A stretch of 64,000 nt of DNA from Alteromonas lipotrueiana (GCF_019249245.1 NZ_JAESDK010000001.1:124001-188000), one strand, 5' to 3'. Counted from the stretch's first letter, positions 26,501 through 36,001 are shown. Made by a program: numbers and translations. The notes: generated from the letters alone by a model not told the origin.

Positions 26501-28192
26501 ATGCGTAAATTTACCCTAAAAAAATTAACCATGGCAATGACAGCCGCTTTGTTCGCTCTGTCTGGCTGCTCTGAAGCCCCATCTTCAGACAGCTCGCAAC
26601 AAAATCAAAACAGTGAACAAGCGCACGCTGACACCTCGCTACTGGTCGATGAGCAACGTTTGTCTATATACCAGCCGGTTGAGCTTAATGCCGATTTGAG
26701 CCATTTAAGCGATCAACAAAAGCAGATGATTTCAAAGCTGATTGCCGCGTCAAAGATAATGGACGACTTGTTCTGGAAACAGGCATTTTCTGAAAGCAAA
26801 ACAGATTTTATTGATACGCTGACGCGTGATGAGGTAAAACATTTTGCCAATATCAACTATGGACCATGGGACCGATTAAACGGTGATGCGGCTTTTTTAT
26901 CCGGCTACGACAGCAAGCCAGCCGGGGCTCAGTTTTATCCTGAAGACATGACCAAAGAAGAGTTTGAAAAAGCCTCTTTTGAAGATAAAAAAGGGTTGTA
27001 CTCTTTGGTTCGCCGTGACGAAAACGGTAAGTTATACACGCAGCCCTATTCACAGGCGTATAAAAAAGAACTCACCGAAGCATCAAACTTATTACGTGAA
27101 GCTGCAGAACTGGCAAAAGATAAAAGCTTTGCCAACTATCTTACCCTGCGCGCAGAAGCCTTATTAAACGACGATTATCTGGCTTCAGATATGGCCTGGA
27201 TGGACATGAAAACAAATCCGGTAGAATTAGTTTTGGGGCCTATTGAAACCTATGAAGATCAGCTATTTGGTTACCGCGCAGCCTTCGAGTCTTATGTGTT
27301 AATTAAAGATAAACAGTGGAGCGATAAGCTGGCGAAGTTTGCTCAGTTTTTACCCGAGCTTCAAAAAGGCCTGCCGGTGGCCGATAAGTACAAAGCAGAA
27401 ATGCCCGGGTCTGATGCTGACTTAAATGCATATGATGTTATTTATTACGCCGGTCATTCAAATGCAGGCAGTAAAACCATTGCGATTAATTTGCCCAATG
27501 ATGAGCAGGTTCAGCTGGAAAAAGGCACACGACGCCTGCAGCTTAAAAACGCGATGAAAGCAAAGTTTGAACATATTCTTCAACCTATTGCCGACGAATT
27601 AATTGTGGCAGAACAGCGCGAAAACATCACTTTTGATGCGTTTTTTGCCAATACTATGTTCCATGAAGTGGCTCACGGATTGGGCATTAAAAACACCATC
27701 AATGACAACGGTACCGTGCGTAATGCATTAAAAGAACATGCTTCGGCGTTAGAAGAAGGCAAGGCTGACATTCTGGGTTTGTACATGATTCAAAGCTTGC
27801 TTGAAAAAGGTGAAATTACTGAAGGCACCTTAGACGATTACTACGTTACATTTATGGCGGGTATTTTCCGCTCGGTACGTTTTGGGGCATCAAGTGCCCA
27901 CGGCAAAGCTAACATGATTCGATTTAACTTTTTTGCTGAAAAAGGGGCATTTGAAAAAACAGAAGAAGGGTTATATCGGGTTAACATAGATAAAATGGGC
28001 GATGCGGTAAAAGCTTTATCTCAACTGATTCTAACCTATCAGGGCGACGGTGATTATCAGGGCGTGAATCAGTTGGTTGAGGAAATGGGCGTAATTAAGC
28101 CGGCGCTTGCCAAAGATCTTGCAAAATTAGAAAAAGCCAGTATTCCGGTCGATATCCATTTTACCCAGGGTAAAGAGGTACTGGGCCTGTAA
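26501..28192 (+). CDS. M49-like zinc metallopeptidase lipoprotein
   Basis: A 563-residue envelope lipoprotein (lipobox ALSGC) related to dipeptidyl-peptidase III (family M49). The zinc motif is HEVAH at residues 388-392, followed by a Glu ligand in EEGKAD at about 418-423. Classical DPP III has HExxGH with six positions; this protein has the five-position HExxH spacing, as in the M49-like domain of plant NUDX3-type proteins. FEHILQPIADELIVAEQRENITFDAFF before the motif is typical of the group. Peptidase activity on short peptides is the likely role but is not proven for this variant. Monocistronic, ending at a strong terminator. Confidence 0.8.
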   Translation: MRKFTLKKLTMAMTAALFALSGCSEAPSSDSSQQNQNSEQAHADTSLLVDEQRLSIYQPVELNADLSHLSDQQKQMISKLIAASKIMDDLFWKQAFSESKTDFIDTLTRDEVKHFANINYGPWDRLNGDAAFLSGYDSKPAGAQFYPEDMTKEEFEKASFEDKKGLYSLVRRDENGKLYTQPYSQAYKKELTEASNLLREAAELAKDKSFANYLTLRAEALLNDDYLASDMAWMDMKTNPVELVLGPIETYEDQLFGYRAAFESYVLIKDKQWSDKLAKFAQFLPELQKGLPVADKYKAEMPGSDADLNAYDVIYYAGHSNAGSKTIAINLPNDEQVQLEKGTRRLQLKNAMKAKFEHILQPIADELIVAEQRENITFDAFFANTMFHEVAHGLGIKNTINDNGTVRNALKEHASALEEGKADILGLYMIQSLLEKGEITEGTLDDYYVTFMAGIFRSVRFGASSAHGKANMIRFNFFAEKGAFEKTEEGLYRVNIDKMGDAVKALSQLILTYQGDGDYQGVNQLVEEMGVIKPALAKDLAKLEKASIPVDIHFTQGKEVLGL

Positions 28193-28239
28193 ACAGTGGT
28201 GATATTTGCCAGCCCATAACGGCAAAATAAGATGACTTT

Positions 28240-28267
28240 AAAAGGGGAGGCTTCGGCCTCCCCTTTT
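28240..28267 (+). terminator. rho-independent terminator
   Basis: AAAAGGGGAGGC, TTCG tetraloop, GCCTCCCCTTTTT: a perfect 12-bp stem 47 bases after the M49-like gene. Confidence 0.9.
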
Positions 28268-28313
28268 TGGATTTTATTTCTCTATTTTTAGCAACAAACC
28301 GTACTTATCAATG

Positions 28314-28359
28314 TTGCATTTTGGTACCACAATACACGCTATACCCTCCCAAAATGCAA
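28314..28359. repeat. 11-bp inverted repeat of unknown role
   Basis: TTGCATTTTGG at 28314-28324 and CCAAAATGCAA at 28349-28359 are exact complements with a 24-base gap. It lies 470 bases before the porin gene and has no T-run, so a terminator is unlikely. Confidence 0.45.
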
Positions 28360-28832
28360 TGACAAACCTGGTGTTTTAGCCTGCGCCCCTTTTGTTAAAT
28401 TTCCCCCTCAGCTTTACGTATCAGCTTTTGTCAGCCCCCCAAGATGGGCCTGAAATTGACAACAAACTTTCTTGTGAAAAAAAATCCCCGCAAAACCCGC
28501 AAGTTGTTGCTCACCCACTTTTAAAATAACAAGCCGCCCCGCTTAAAGCGCGCTTTTTTGTTTAATCAAAAGATTAACAAATAAAGTTTGGCTGTTTGTA
28601 AATTCATCTATCCCCCGCCAGCGTTAACTTTCACAGCGATCTTATGCAACATTTTTAAAATATATAAAAAATTACTGTTGACATAGTTTTAACATTTGAG
28701 GGAATATGCCCGCACAGTGATCATATGCTCAAGATGTGTATTTCAAAGTTCTATCCGTAATTCGCCACGCTGAATTAGAAAAGAAATACGCTAAATGGAA
28801 CGACAATCAATAGAACGTAGAGGATCGAATTC

Positions 28833-30182
28833 ATGCAAAACCTTTCACAAGACCACGCGACATCACCTTCTATCGCGATGAAGCACTCTGTCAAAAAGAA
28901 GAAGTACCTATTGGCTTCTTCGGTCGCTTTAGCGTTAATGGCTTCATTTAGCAGTCAGGCTGCCGATTTTAATGCTGATAGCTATATCACGGGTGACTGG
29001 GGCGGCAAGCGTGCAGAGCTGGCAGAAAAGGGTGTGAATATTCGTTTGGGGCACTTCAGCCAAACCGCTTACAACATTGAAGGCGGTCAAAGCTCAGAAG
29101 TTGCCTACGCCGATCAGTTCTTTGTGGGAGGCTATTTTGACCTGGAAAAGTTGGTAAGCTGGCCTGGCGCTGAGTTAAAAATTGAGGTGACTAACCGTAA
29201 TGGCGAGCTTATTAACAACAAAGCAAATATGCCGTTTCTGCTTCAATCACAGCAAATTTTTGGGCGGGGCAATGTCACCCGGCTAACACAATTTTCACTT
29301 ACCCAGCATCTTTTTGATGATCAATTAAGCATTAAAGTGGGGCGTATTTACCCCAGCGCTGACTTTTTTGCAATGAGCTGTGCGTTCCAGCATCTGACCT
29401 TTTGTAGCGGCGGTTCGTCCAACTACATCAGCAGTAGCTGGTATGGCGATCCGCTAAGTGCATTGGGTGCACAAGTTACCTATAAAGTCGGTGATAACCT
29501 GTTATTTAAAGCCGGTGCTTATGATGCAAATCCTGAATCAACTTCGCTTAACCAAGGCCTGAAGTTCGGTACTTCTGGTGAAACCAGCGGGACCACCGCC
29601 GTGGGCGAAATTGAATACAAAGTACAGTATGACAACGGTCTGGATGGTGATTACCGGGTAGGTATTGTGCGCAGCAGTCTGGACAAAGACAGACTTGTGA
29701 ACAAAGCCGGTTATCCTGTAGGCCTGACCGACGATGCTGTAATGAATCAGGATACCGACAACGCGTTTTACATCAATCTGGAACAGCAGGTAACCCGCAA
29801 TGCTGCCGGCGGTGGTTTACGCTTATTTGCCAGTATGATTCGCTCAGACAATGATGTGAGTTCAGTGGGCGAAGTACTGGCCATTGGAGGCTTCATTAAT
29901 GGTCCTTTTGCCAGTCGCCCCCATGACCGCGCGGGTTTAGCTATTGGCCGCAACAGTGTTAGCAGCGACTTAACCGACGCTCAGCGTTTATACAATGCTA
30001 ATTTTGAAGGCGAAAGTGTCACCGTCAGAGATCACGAATATCCTATCGAACTGAACTACAATTATGTCATCACGCCGGCCATCGCCGTTATGCCTAGCTT
30101 GCAGTATGTTATTAACCCATACGGGGACGAGGATGCTGATAACGCATTAATCGTTGGTTTACAGCTAAGTTTAAATTTCTAA
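28833..30182 (+). CDS. OprB-type carbohydrate porin
   Basis: A 449-residue outer-membrane porin of the OprB family, which lets sugars and polyols through the outer membrane. After a basic N-terminus and signal peptide cleaved near SSQA, the mature protein begins ADFNADSYITGDWGGKRAELAEKGVNI, the hallmark start of OprB proteins, and it ends in an amphipathic strand closing with Phe (VGLQLSLNF). AGGA lies about 8 bases before the ATG. It leads an operon with the ABC importer 70 bases downstream, so both membranes are covered for one substrate. Confidence 0.92.
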   Translation: MQNLSQDHATSPSIAMKHSVKKKKYLLASSVALALMASFSSQAADFNADSYITGDWGGKRAELAEKGVNIRLGHFSQTAYNIEGGQSSEVAYADQFFVGGYFDLEKLVSWPGAELKIEVTNRNGELINNKANMPFLLQSQQIFGRGNVTRLTQFSLTQHLFDDQLSIKVGRIYPSADFFAMSCAFQHLTFCSGGSSNYISSSWYGDPLSALGAQVTYKVGDNLLFKAGAYDANPESTSLNQGLKFGTSGETSGTTAVGEIEYKVQYDNGLDGDYRVGIVRSSLDKDRLVNKAGYPVGLTDDAVMNQDTDNAFYINLEQQVTRNAAGGGLRLFASMIRSDNDVSSVGEVLAIGGFINGPFASRPHDRAGLAIGRNSVSSDLTDAQRLYNANFEGESVTVRDHEYPIELNYNYVITPAIAVMPSLQYVINPYGDEDADNALIVGLQLSLNF

Positions 30183-30253
30183 TCCCTGAAATCGCTCTAC
30201 CTACAAATAACGCCCTGTTTTTAATAGGGCTACACAAAATAAGGAAAAGAAAA

Positions 30254-31564
30254 ATGATTAAACGACTTGCCACCAGCATTTGTTCTGCCTTGCTAATAAG
30301 CATGCCGGCAGCGGCCGAAACCGTCACCATCGCCACCGTAAATAATGGCGATATGGTTACAATGAAAAGTTTAAGTAAAGCGTTCACCGATGCTAACCCG
30401 GACATTGAACTGGAATGGGTAACACTGGAAGAAAATATTTTACGTCAGCGTGTGACGACTGATATTGCCACAGGAAGTGGTCAGTACGATGTTGTTACTA
30501 TTGGTACATATGAAGTGCCTATCTGGGCTAAGCAGGGCTGGCTTGAACCGTTGAATAACTTGGGGGCTGACTACGATGTAGACGATATTCTGCCTTCTAT
30601 TCGTGGTGGTTTATCGTACGAAGATAAGTTGTACGCGGTGCCCTTTTATGCTGAAAGTTCGATGGTTATTTACCGCACCGACCTGATTGAAAAAGCCGGC
30701 TTAGAGATGCCTAAAGAGCCGAGCTGGGACTTCATCCGCAAAGCTGCCAAGGCTATGACCAATAAAGATGAAGGTGTCTACGGCATTTGTTTACGCGGCA
30801 AGGCGGGTTGGGGGGAAAACGTCGCATTGCTTACGGTAATGGCAAACTCTTTCGGTGCGCGCTGGTTTGACGAGCAGTGGGAACCCCAGTTCGATACACC
30901 TGAATGGAAGAAAACCTTAGAAGTTTATACTGACCTGATGCAAAGCTACGGCCCTCCTGGCGCGTCTTCAAACGGTTTTAACGAAAACCTGGCACTGTTC
31001 CAAACAGGTAAGTGCGGTATGTGGATTGATGCCACTGTAGCCGGCTCGTTTGTCACTAACTCTAAAGAGTCGTCTGTGGCTGACAAAGTGGGGTTTGCGT
31101 TGGCTCCTGACGCGGGTATGGAAAAACGGGCGAACTGGTTGTGGGCGTGGAACCTTGCCATTCCTAGCAGCACCGATAGCAAACCCGCAGCTGAAAAGTT
31201 TGTTAGCTGGGCCACGTCTAAAGATTATCTGGCTTTAGTTGCAAAAGAAAAAGGTCTGGCAAACGTGCCGCCGGGCACGCGCGCGTCTTTGTATGAAAAC
31301 AAAGAATATCTTGAAGCAGCGCCTTTTGCTCAAATCACCTTAGAATCTATTAAGTTGGCAGACCCTAACAATCCCACGGTTAAACCTGTCCCTTACGTGG
31401 GCGTGCAGTTTGTGGCAATTCCAGAGTTCCAGGGATTAGGCACCGCAGTAGGCCAACAGTTTTCGGCGGCAGTAGCTGGCAACGTTAGCCCAGAGCAAGC
31501 TTTGAAAACGGCGCAGCGTTTGGCACAAAGAACCATGCGTAAAGCAGGGTATCCAAAAGACTGA
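30254..31564 (+). CDS. ABC importer, polyol/sugar-binding protein
   Basis: The periplasmic solute-binding protein of a carbohydrate ABC importer, 436 residues, with signal peptide ending MPAAAE. It belongs to family 1 (MalE-like) and resembles the sorbitol/mannitol group (SmoE/MtlE): VTLEENILRQRVTTDIATGSGQYDVVTIG, YEVPIWAKQGWLEPL, LYAVPFYAESSMVIYRTDLIEKAGL and MTNKDEGVYGICLRGKAGWGEN are its characteristic stretches. The polyol assignment is from overall likeness; no polyol dehydrogenase or kinase is in the window, so the substrate stays open. Confidence 0.88.
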   Translation: MIKRLATSICSALLISMPAAAETVTIATVNNGDMVTMKSLSKAFTDANPDIELEWVTLEENILRQRVTTDIATGSGQYDVVTIGTYEVPIWAKQGWLEPLNNLGADYDVDDILPSIRGGLSYEDKLYAVPFYAESSMVIYRTDLIEKAGLEMPKEPSWDFIRKAAKAMTNKDEGVYGICLRGKAGWGENVALLTVMANSFGARWFDEQWEPQFDTPEWKKTLEVYTDLMQSYGPPGASSNGFNENLALFQTGKCGMWIDATVAGSFVTNSKESSVADKVGFALAPDAGMEKRANWLWAWNLAIPSSTDSKPAAEKFVSWATSKDYLALVAKEKGLANVPPGTRASLYENKEYLEAAPFAQITLESIKLADPNNPTVKPVPYVGVQFVAIPEFQGLGTAVGQQFSAAVAGNVSPEQALKTAQRLAQRTMRKAGYPKD

Positions 31565-31571
31565 TGAAGAA

Positions 31572-31597
31572 ACCAGCCGGCACTATCACCGGCTGGT
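31572..31597 (+). promoter_or_regulatory. intercistronic stem-loop in the ABC operon
   Basis: ACCAGCCGG at 31572-31580 and CCGGCTGGT at 31589-31597 pair perfectly (9 bp, 8-base loop) just after the binding-protein stop, with no T-run. Such stems protect the upstream message and keep the binding protein in excess over the permeases. Confidence 0.7.
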
Positions 31598-31635
31598 CTG
31601 ACTTTGTCGTAACAGGTTTTATCAGGAGTATTTCT

Positions 31636-32508
31636 ATGGCAACAACCAGTTCCCGGTTCCTCGGCCGCGCCATGGTCAGTCCGGCAGTGGTACTGCTGTT
31701 TATCTGGATGATCGTGCCGTTAGCCATGACCATCTATTATTCATTTCTAAACTACAACCTGCTTATGCCTGGCATGCAGGAGTTTATCGGCTGGTTAAAC
31801 TATGAGTACTTTTTAACCGACCCTGCATTTCTGGAATCGTTTTATAATACTTTGCTACTGGTTTGTGGTGTATTGGCCATAACCATTATCGGCGGGACTG
31901 CTATAGCCGTACTACTCGACCAGGCTATTGTAGGACGCAATATTGTTCGTATTTTAGTGCTGGCCCCGTTTTTTGTTATGCCAACGGTTTCTGCGCTGGT
32001 ATGGAAAAACATGTTTATGAACCCGGTAAATGGGTTGTTTGCTCATTTATTCACGTTCTTTGGTTTTGAAGCTTACGACTTTCTTTCGCAAGCTCCTTTA
32101 GCGTCCATTATTCTGATTGTATCGTGGCAGTGGCTTCCCTTTGCGGCGCTTATCCTGTTAACGGCCATCCAGTCGTTAGACCAGGAACAACTTGAAGCGG
32201 CTGAACTTGATGGTGCAGGTCCAATGGCCCGTTTCTTTCTTATTGTGGTACCACATTTGTCTCGGGCGATTACCGCAGTAATATTAATTGAAACCATTTT
32301 CTTATTGTCTGTTTTTGCTGAAATTCTGGTAACCACTAACGGCGGGCCAGGCTACGCGTCTACCAACATTACGTATCTTATCTATTCACAGTCGTTGCTC
32401 GATTTTGATGTGGGTGCAGGTTCTGCAGGTGGAATTATTGCCGTAATTCTGGCGAACATCGTTGCCATCTTTTTAATGCGAATGATTGGCAAAAACCTGG
32501 AGAAGTAA
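31636..32508 (+). CDS. ABC importer permease, MalF-like
   Basis: The first inner-membrane permease of the importer, 290 residues with six membrane helices. The conserved EAA loop, which contacts the ATPase, is EAAELDGAGPMARFFLIVVPHL. The frame opens at 31564, overlapping the preceding stop, but CAGGAG 8 bases before the ATG at 31636 marks the true start; the intercistronic stem-loop then lies outside the gene. It is followed 3 bases later by the second permease. Confidence 0.92.
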   Translation: MATTSSRFLGRAMVSPAVVLLFIWMIVPLAMTIYYSFLNYNLLMPGMQEFIGWLNYEYFLTDPAFLESFYNTLLLVCGVLAITIIGGTAIAVLLDQAIVGRNIVRILVLAPFFVMPTVSALVWKNMFMNPVNGLFAHLFTFFGFEAYDFLSQAPLASIILIVSWQWLPFAALILLTAIQSLDQEQLEAAELDGAGPMARFFLIVVPHLSRAITAVILIETIFLLSVFAEILVTTNGGPGYASTNITYLIYSQSLLDFDVGAGSAGGIIAVILANIVAIFLMRMIGKNLEK

Positions 32509-32511
32509 CCC

Positions 32512-33342
32512 ATGAGACAAGCGCAATTATTACGCCAAAAAGTACTTTATTCATTACTGGCCTGGACAGTAGGTATCGCAATCTTTTTTCCTATCTTGTG
32601 GACCATACTGACCAGCTTCAAAACCGAATTAGAAGCAGTGGCAAATGACCCATCGTTTCTGTTCTTCGACTGGACGCTTGAAAATTACAAGACCATTTTA
32701 AATGAAAGCCGTTACTTTTCGCACTTCTGGAACTCGATTGTAATTTCACTAGGCTCCAGCGTAGTGGGACTACTAATCGCTATACCAGCGGCATGGGCAA
32801 TGGCATTTGTTCCCAATAAGCACACCAAAGACGTGCTAATGTGGATGCTGTCGACAAAAATGCTTCCCCCTGTCGGCGTACTGATTCCCATCTACCTGCT
32901 TTTTCGGGATTTTGACCTGCTCGACACGAAGTTAGGCCTGGTTATTGTTATGACGCTCATTAACCTGCCTATCATGATTTGGATGTTGTATACCTATTTT
33001 CGCGAAATACCCTCAGAAGTATTAGAAGCTGCGCGAATGGATGGGGCCAGCATTGGCTCTGAGATTGTACATGTGCTGCTGCCTATCGCATTACCGGGTA
33101 TCGCGTCAACGCTGTTACTCAACATCATTCTGGCATGGAACGAAGCTTTCTGGACGTTGATTCTGACCGCGGCAAAAGCCGCTCCGCTAACAGCATTTAT
33201 TGCCAGTTACTCTAGCCCTGAAGGTCTGTTCTACGCAAAACTCTCTGCCGCTTCTACGCTGGCAATTGCTCCTATTTTAATCATCGGTTGGTTTAGCCAG
33301 AAACAACTGGTACGTGGTTTAACCTTTGGCGCGGTGAAATAA
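32512..33342 (+). CDS. ABC importer permease, MalG-like
   Basis: The second permease, 276 residues, six helices. The EAA loop reads EAARMDGASIGSEIVHVLLPIALPG. It resembles MtlG/SmoG proteins in STKMLPPVGVLIPIYLLFRDFDLLD and NLPIMIWMLYTYFREIP. Separated from the first permease by 3 bases and from the ATPase gene by 9, so cotranscribed. Confidence 0.93.
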   Translation: MRQAQLLRQKVLYSLLAWTVGIAIFFPILWTILTSFKTELEAVANDPSFLFFDWTLENYKTILNESRYFSHFWNSIVISLGSSVVGLLIAIPAAWAMAFVPNKHTKDVLMWMLSTKMLPPVGVLIPIYLLFRDFDLLDTKLGLVIVMTLINLPIMIWMLYTYFREIPSEVLEAARMDGASIGSEIVHVLLPIALPGIASTLLLNIILAWNEAFWTLILTAAKAAPLTAFIASYSSPEGLFYAKLSAASTLAIAPILIIGWFSQKQLVRGLTFGAVK

Positions 33343-33351
33343 GGATTTGTT

Positions 33352-34413
33352 ATGGGAAACATTACTTTAAAACAAGTTACTAAAAATTTTGATGGCCATG
33401 AAGTCATTCAGCCATTGGACTTAAGCATTGAAAATGGCGAGTTTGTGGTTTTTGTCGGGCCCTCTGGCTGTGGAAAATCGACCATGCTTCGAATGATAGC
33501 CGGTCTTGAAGATGTCAGTAGTGGCAAGATAGAGATTGATGGTCAGGATGCCACCGAAACCCCGCCCGCCAAACGCGGACTGGCGATGGTGTTTCAGTCT
33601 TATGCATTGTATCCGCATATGAGTGTACGCAATAATATTGCTTTTCCGCTTAAGCGCACCAAAATGGATGCGGCGTTAATAAAAGACAAAGTAGAAAAAG
33701 TGGCTGAAACCCTGAACTTGGCAGCTTATCTGGATCGCCGTCCGGGACAATTGTCCGGGGGCCAACGTCAGCGTGTAGCCATCGGACGCGCAATTGTTCG
33801 AGAACCTTCGGCATTTTTGTTCGATGAGCCGTTATCAAACCTGGATGCGGCCTTGCGGGTAAATATGCGCCTGGAAATTTCTCAGCTGCACAAAGATTTA
33901 AAAACCACCATGATTTATGTTACCCACGATCAGGTGGAAGCGATGACCATGGCCGACAAAATTGTGGTATTTAATGCCGGCAATATTGAGCAGGTCGGCT
34001 CGCCGATGGCTTTGTATCGCCATCCGGTGAACAAGTTTGTGGCAGGCTTTATCGGGTCGCCCAAAATGAACTTTATCGATATTGAAGAAACCGTTGAAGG
34101 TCAGCCTGTTACCTGTATGGGCGTTCGACCAGAGCACCTGGTATTATCTGATACCGCCGGAACCTGGAAAGGCAAAGTAGGTGTGCTTGAGCATTTAGGA
34201 TCGGATACGTTTTTGCATGTAGATATACCGGGAGTGAAACTTACCGTACGCGCAGATGGCAATTGCCCTTATGAGTATGGTGACGAGGTTTACGTATCGC
34301 CCATTCCTAATCAGGTGCATTATTTTGATAGCATCGGCAACGCGGTTTGCAACGAATCTATTGCAAGAACAACTGCCTCGGTGTCGTCTATTTCAAAAAC
34401 GGCAGACTCTTAA
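33352..34413 (+). CDS. ABC importer ATPase, MalK/UgpC type
   Basis: The ATP-hydrolysing subunit, 353 residues. Walker A is GPSGCGKST, the Q-loop lies in [14 protein letters not shown], the signature is [14 protein letters not shown], Walker B with DEPLSNLDA, and the switch His in [11 protein letters not shown]-terminal OB-like regulatory domain ([23 protein letters not shown]) marks the MalK/UgpC/SmoK group. The last 25 residues are Ser/Thr-rich and not part of the fold. It ends the importer operon; the regulator gene follows after 631 bases. Confidence 0.93.
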   Translation: MGNITLKQVTKNFDGHEVIQPLDLSIENGEFVVFVGPSGCGKSTMLRMIAGLEDVSSGKIEIDGQDATETPPAKRGLAMVFQSYALYPHMSVRNNIAFPLKRTKMDAALIKDKVEKVAETLNLAAYLDRRPGQLSGGQRQRVAIGRAIVREPSAFLFDEPLSNLDAALRVNMRLEISQLHKDLKTTMIYVTHDQVEAMTMADKIVVFNAGNIEQVGSPMALYRHPVNKFVAGFIGSPKMNFIDIEETVEGQPVTCMGVRPEHLVLSDTAGTWKGKVGVLEHLGSDTFLHVDIPGVKLTVRADGNCPYEYGDEVYVSPIPNQVHYFDSIGNAVCNESIARTTASVSSISKTADS

Positions 34414-34501
34414 TTCCCCTTGTTCTTATAGTGTGTGCTGGAATAAGGTTTGAACATCTGATTAGGCCCAGTTTGCTCAAAGTCATTCGCGCACACCAGA
34501 C

Positions 34502-34589
34502 CGGTTGCACTGACTAAAAACACGGTATTGAGCCTGGCGGGGTATTTAACAGGCTAAAAATACCTTTCGCCGGGGTCGCAATGCAACCG
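34502..34589. repeat. nested inverted repeats with alternative pairing
   Basis: CGGTTGCA (34502-34509) pairs with TGCAACCG (34582-34589). Inside, GGCG (34536-34539) can pair with CGCC (34568-34571) and GGTATTT (34541-34547) with AAATACC (34558-34564). A competing pair AGCCTG (34531-34536) and CAGGCT (34550-34555) excludes the inner stem. Confidence 0.5.
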
Positions 34590-34935
34590 ATACGTCGAGG
34601 CTATAATTGAATGGATATGGCTACGAATTAACGTGTTCGCCTTTTCTGTACGCTTGCCTAGGGATGCCCTCTTGAAGTAGCAAGTCTATCTCTGAATTTA
34701 AAAAGGCATTAGACTGTGTTGCCTTGAATAGCAGCCGGTGTGCGGGGGCGAATCAAAGCACCAGCAAACGTGAAGACACCCGCTGTTTTTTATCAAAGAT
34801 AAAGGCTAAAGCCAGCTTTGAAAAGTAAGTTATAACAACGCCGAAAAAAGAGTGGATAGTATTAATTTATTCTTAAAAAGCAAAGCATTACCTTAACTTC
34901 AATGCCATCTTGATGGGCATAGACAGTAACATTAT

Positions 34936-34970
34936 AATCCTGACAAAAGCGCCCTTTCAGGCTCAGGATT
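34936..34970. repeat. 8-bp inverted repeat before the regulator gene
   Basis: AATCCTGA at 34936-34943 and TCAGGATT at 34963-34970 are exact complements, 75 bases before the SorC-type gene. It may be an autoregulatory operator or a leader hairpin. Confidence 0.4.
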
Positions 34971-35044
34971 GTAAGCAAAGAAAGACTGGAAACAGTTCAT
35001 CGTGAGTTTTTTCAGAATTATTTCAATATAGATGGAATCCGTTT

Positions 35045-36001
35045 ATGTCAGGTTTACCGGTTAATGAGCAACGAAAACTAGAAGATGCCGCCCGCGCAGG
35101 CTGGCTGTATTATGTTGCTGGAAAAACGCAGGACGAAATAGCAAAACAACTCAGTACCTCTCGCCAATCTGCCCAAAGACTGGTGGCCCTGGCAATATCG
35201 TCAGGCTTAATTAAAGTACGGGTTGAACACCCTATCAGGCAATGTATGGCATTGGCTGAAGCATTACAGAAAACCTTTGGCCTTAATCATTGTGAAGTTG
35301 TTCCCAGTGATGACAATAGCGCCTCCTCAACCGCAGGCTTAGCGCAGGCAGGCGCTGCTGAGATTGAACGTCACCTTAGACAAACCGAACCAAAGATAAT
35401 AGCGCTGGGTACTGGACGTGTATTGCGTGCCTGTGCTGATGAAATAGCGACCATGCACTACCCGCAACACAAAATAGTATCTATGGTAGGAAATATTGCC
35501 CGCAACGGGGCAGCAAGCCGGTACGATGTGGCGGTGCATATTGCAGAAAGAATAGGTGCTGAACACTACCCCATGCCCTTGCCTGTAGTGGCAGTTTCAA
35601 AGGCTAATAAGCAACAATTGCATTCTCTTCCTCATGTTAAAATAGTACAGCAACTTGCACAGCAAGCAGATATCGCGTTTGTCGGCATTGGTAACCTGGG
35701 TATCGTTTCTCCGCTCCATGATGATGGTTTTGTAGAAGATGAAGAGCTTGTTTCTTTGCATCAGCAAGGCGCGGCCGGAGAAATCATCAGCTGGGTCTAT
35801 GATCACAACGGAAACATTATCGATTGCAGTCTCAATCAACACGTTACCAGCGTAGCTATTGCTGAGTTTTCACCCAAACCCGTGATAGGTATTGCCGCTG
35901 GAGAAGACAAGGTGACGCCAATTTATGCGGCGATGAAATCTGGATTAATAACCGGATTAATTACTAACGAGTACACAGCCAAACGTCTGCTGGAGATGTG
36001 A
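35045..36001 (+). CDS. SorC/DeoR-type sugar-responsive regulator
   Basis: A 318-residue transcription regulator of the SorC family. The N-terminal helix-turn-helix is KTQDEIAKQLSTSRQSAQRLVALAISSGLI; the rest is a sugar-phosphate-isomerase-like effector domain (IALGTGRVLRACADEI, IAFVGIGNLGIVSPL, KPVIGIAAGEDKVTPIYAAMKSG). SorC proteins commonly control sorbitol/mannitol importer operons such as smo, which fits the operon just upstream. The likely effector is a polyol or its phosphate; this is inferred from context. Confidence 0.88.
   Translation: MSGLPVNEQRKLEDAARAGWLYYVAGKTQDEIAKQLSTSRQSAQRLVALAISSGLIKVRVEHPIRQCMALAEALQKTFGLNHCEVVPSDDNSASSTAGLAQAGAAEIERHLRQTEPKIIALGTGRVLRACADEIATMHYPQHKIVSMVGNIARNGAASRYDVAVHIAERIGAEHYPMPLPVVAVSKANKQQLHSLPHVKIVQQLAQQADIAFVGIGNLGIVSPLHDDGFVEDEELVSLHQQGAAGEIISWVYDHNGNIIDCSLNQHVTSVAIAEFSPKPVIGIAAGEDKVTPIYAAMKSGLITGLITNEYTAKRLLEM

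Larger units (their letters stand above)
28193..28832. other. long leader region of the porin-ABC operon
   Basis: A 640-base noncoding stretch. It holds the M49-like gene terminator, an 11-bp inverted repeat at 28314-28359 and, nearer the porin, TTGACA at 28678-28683 with only a weak -10 around 28702-28707. SorC-type operators may lie here, but I cannot name one. Confidence 0.4.
34414..35044. other. 631-base intergenic region with structured DNA
   Basis: There is no coding frame of note. It carries a nested inverted-repeat structure at 34502-34589 and a second inverted repeat at 34936-34970 before the SorC-type regulator gene. Both could be regulatory; neither matches a known riboswitch I can name. 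Confidence 0.45.
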
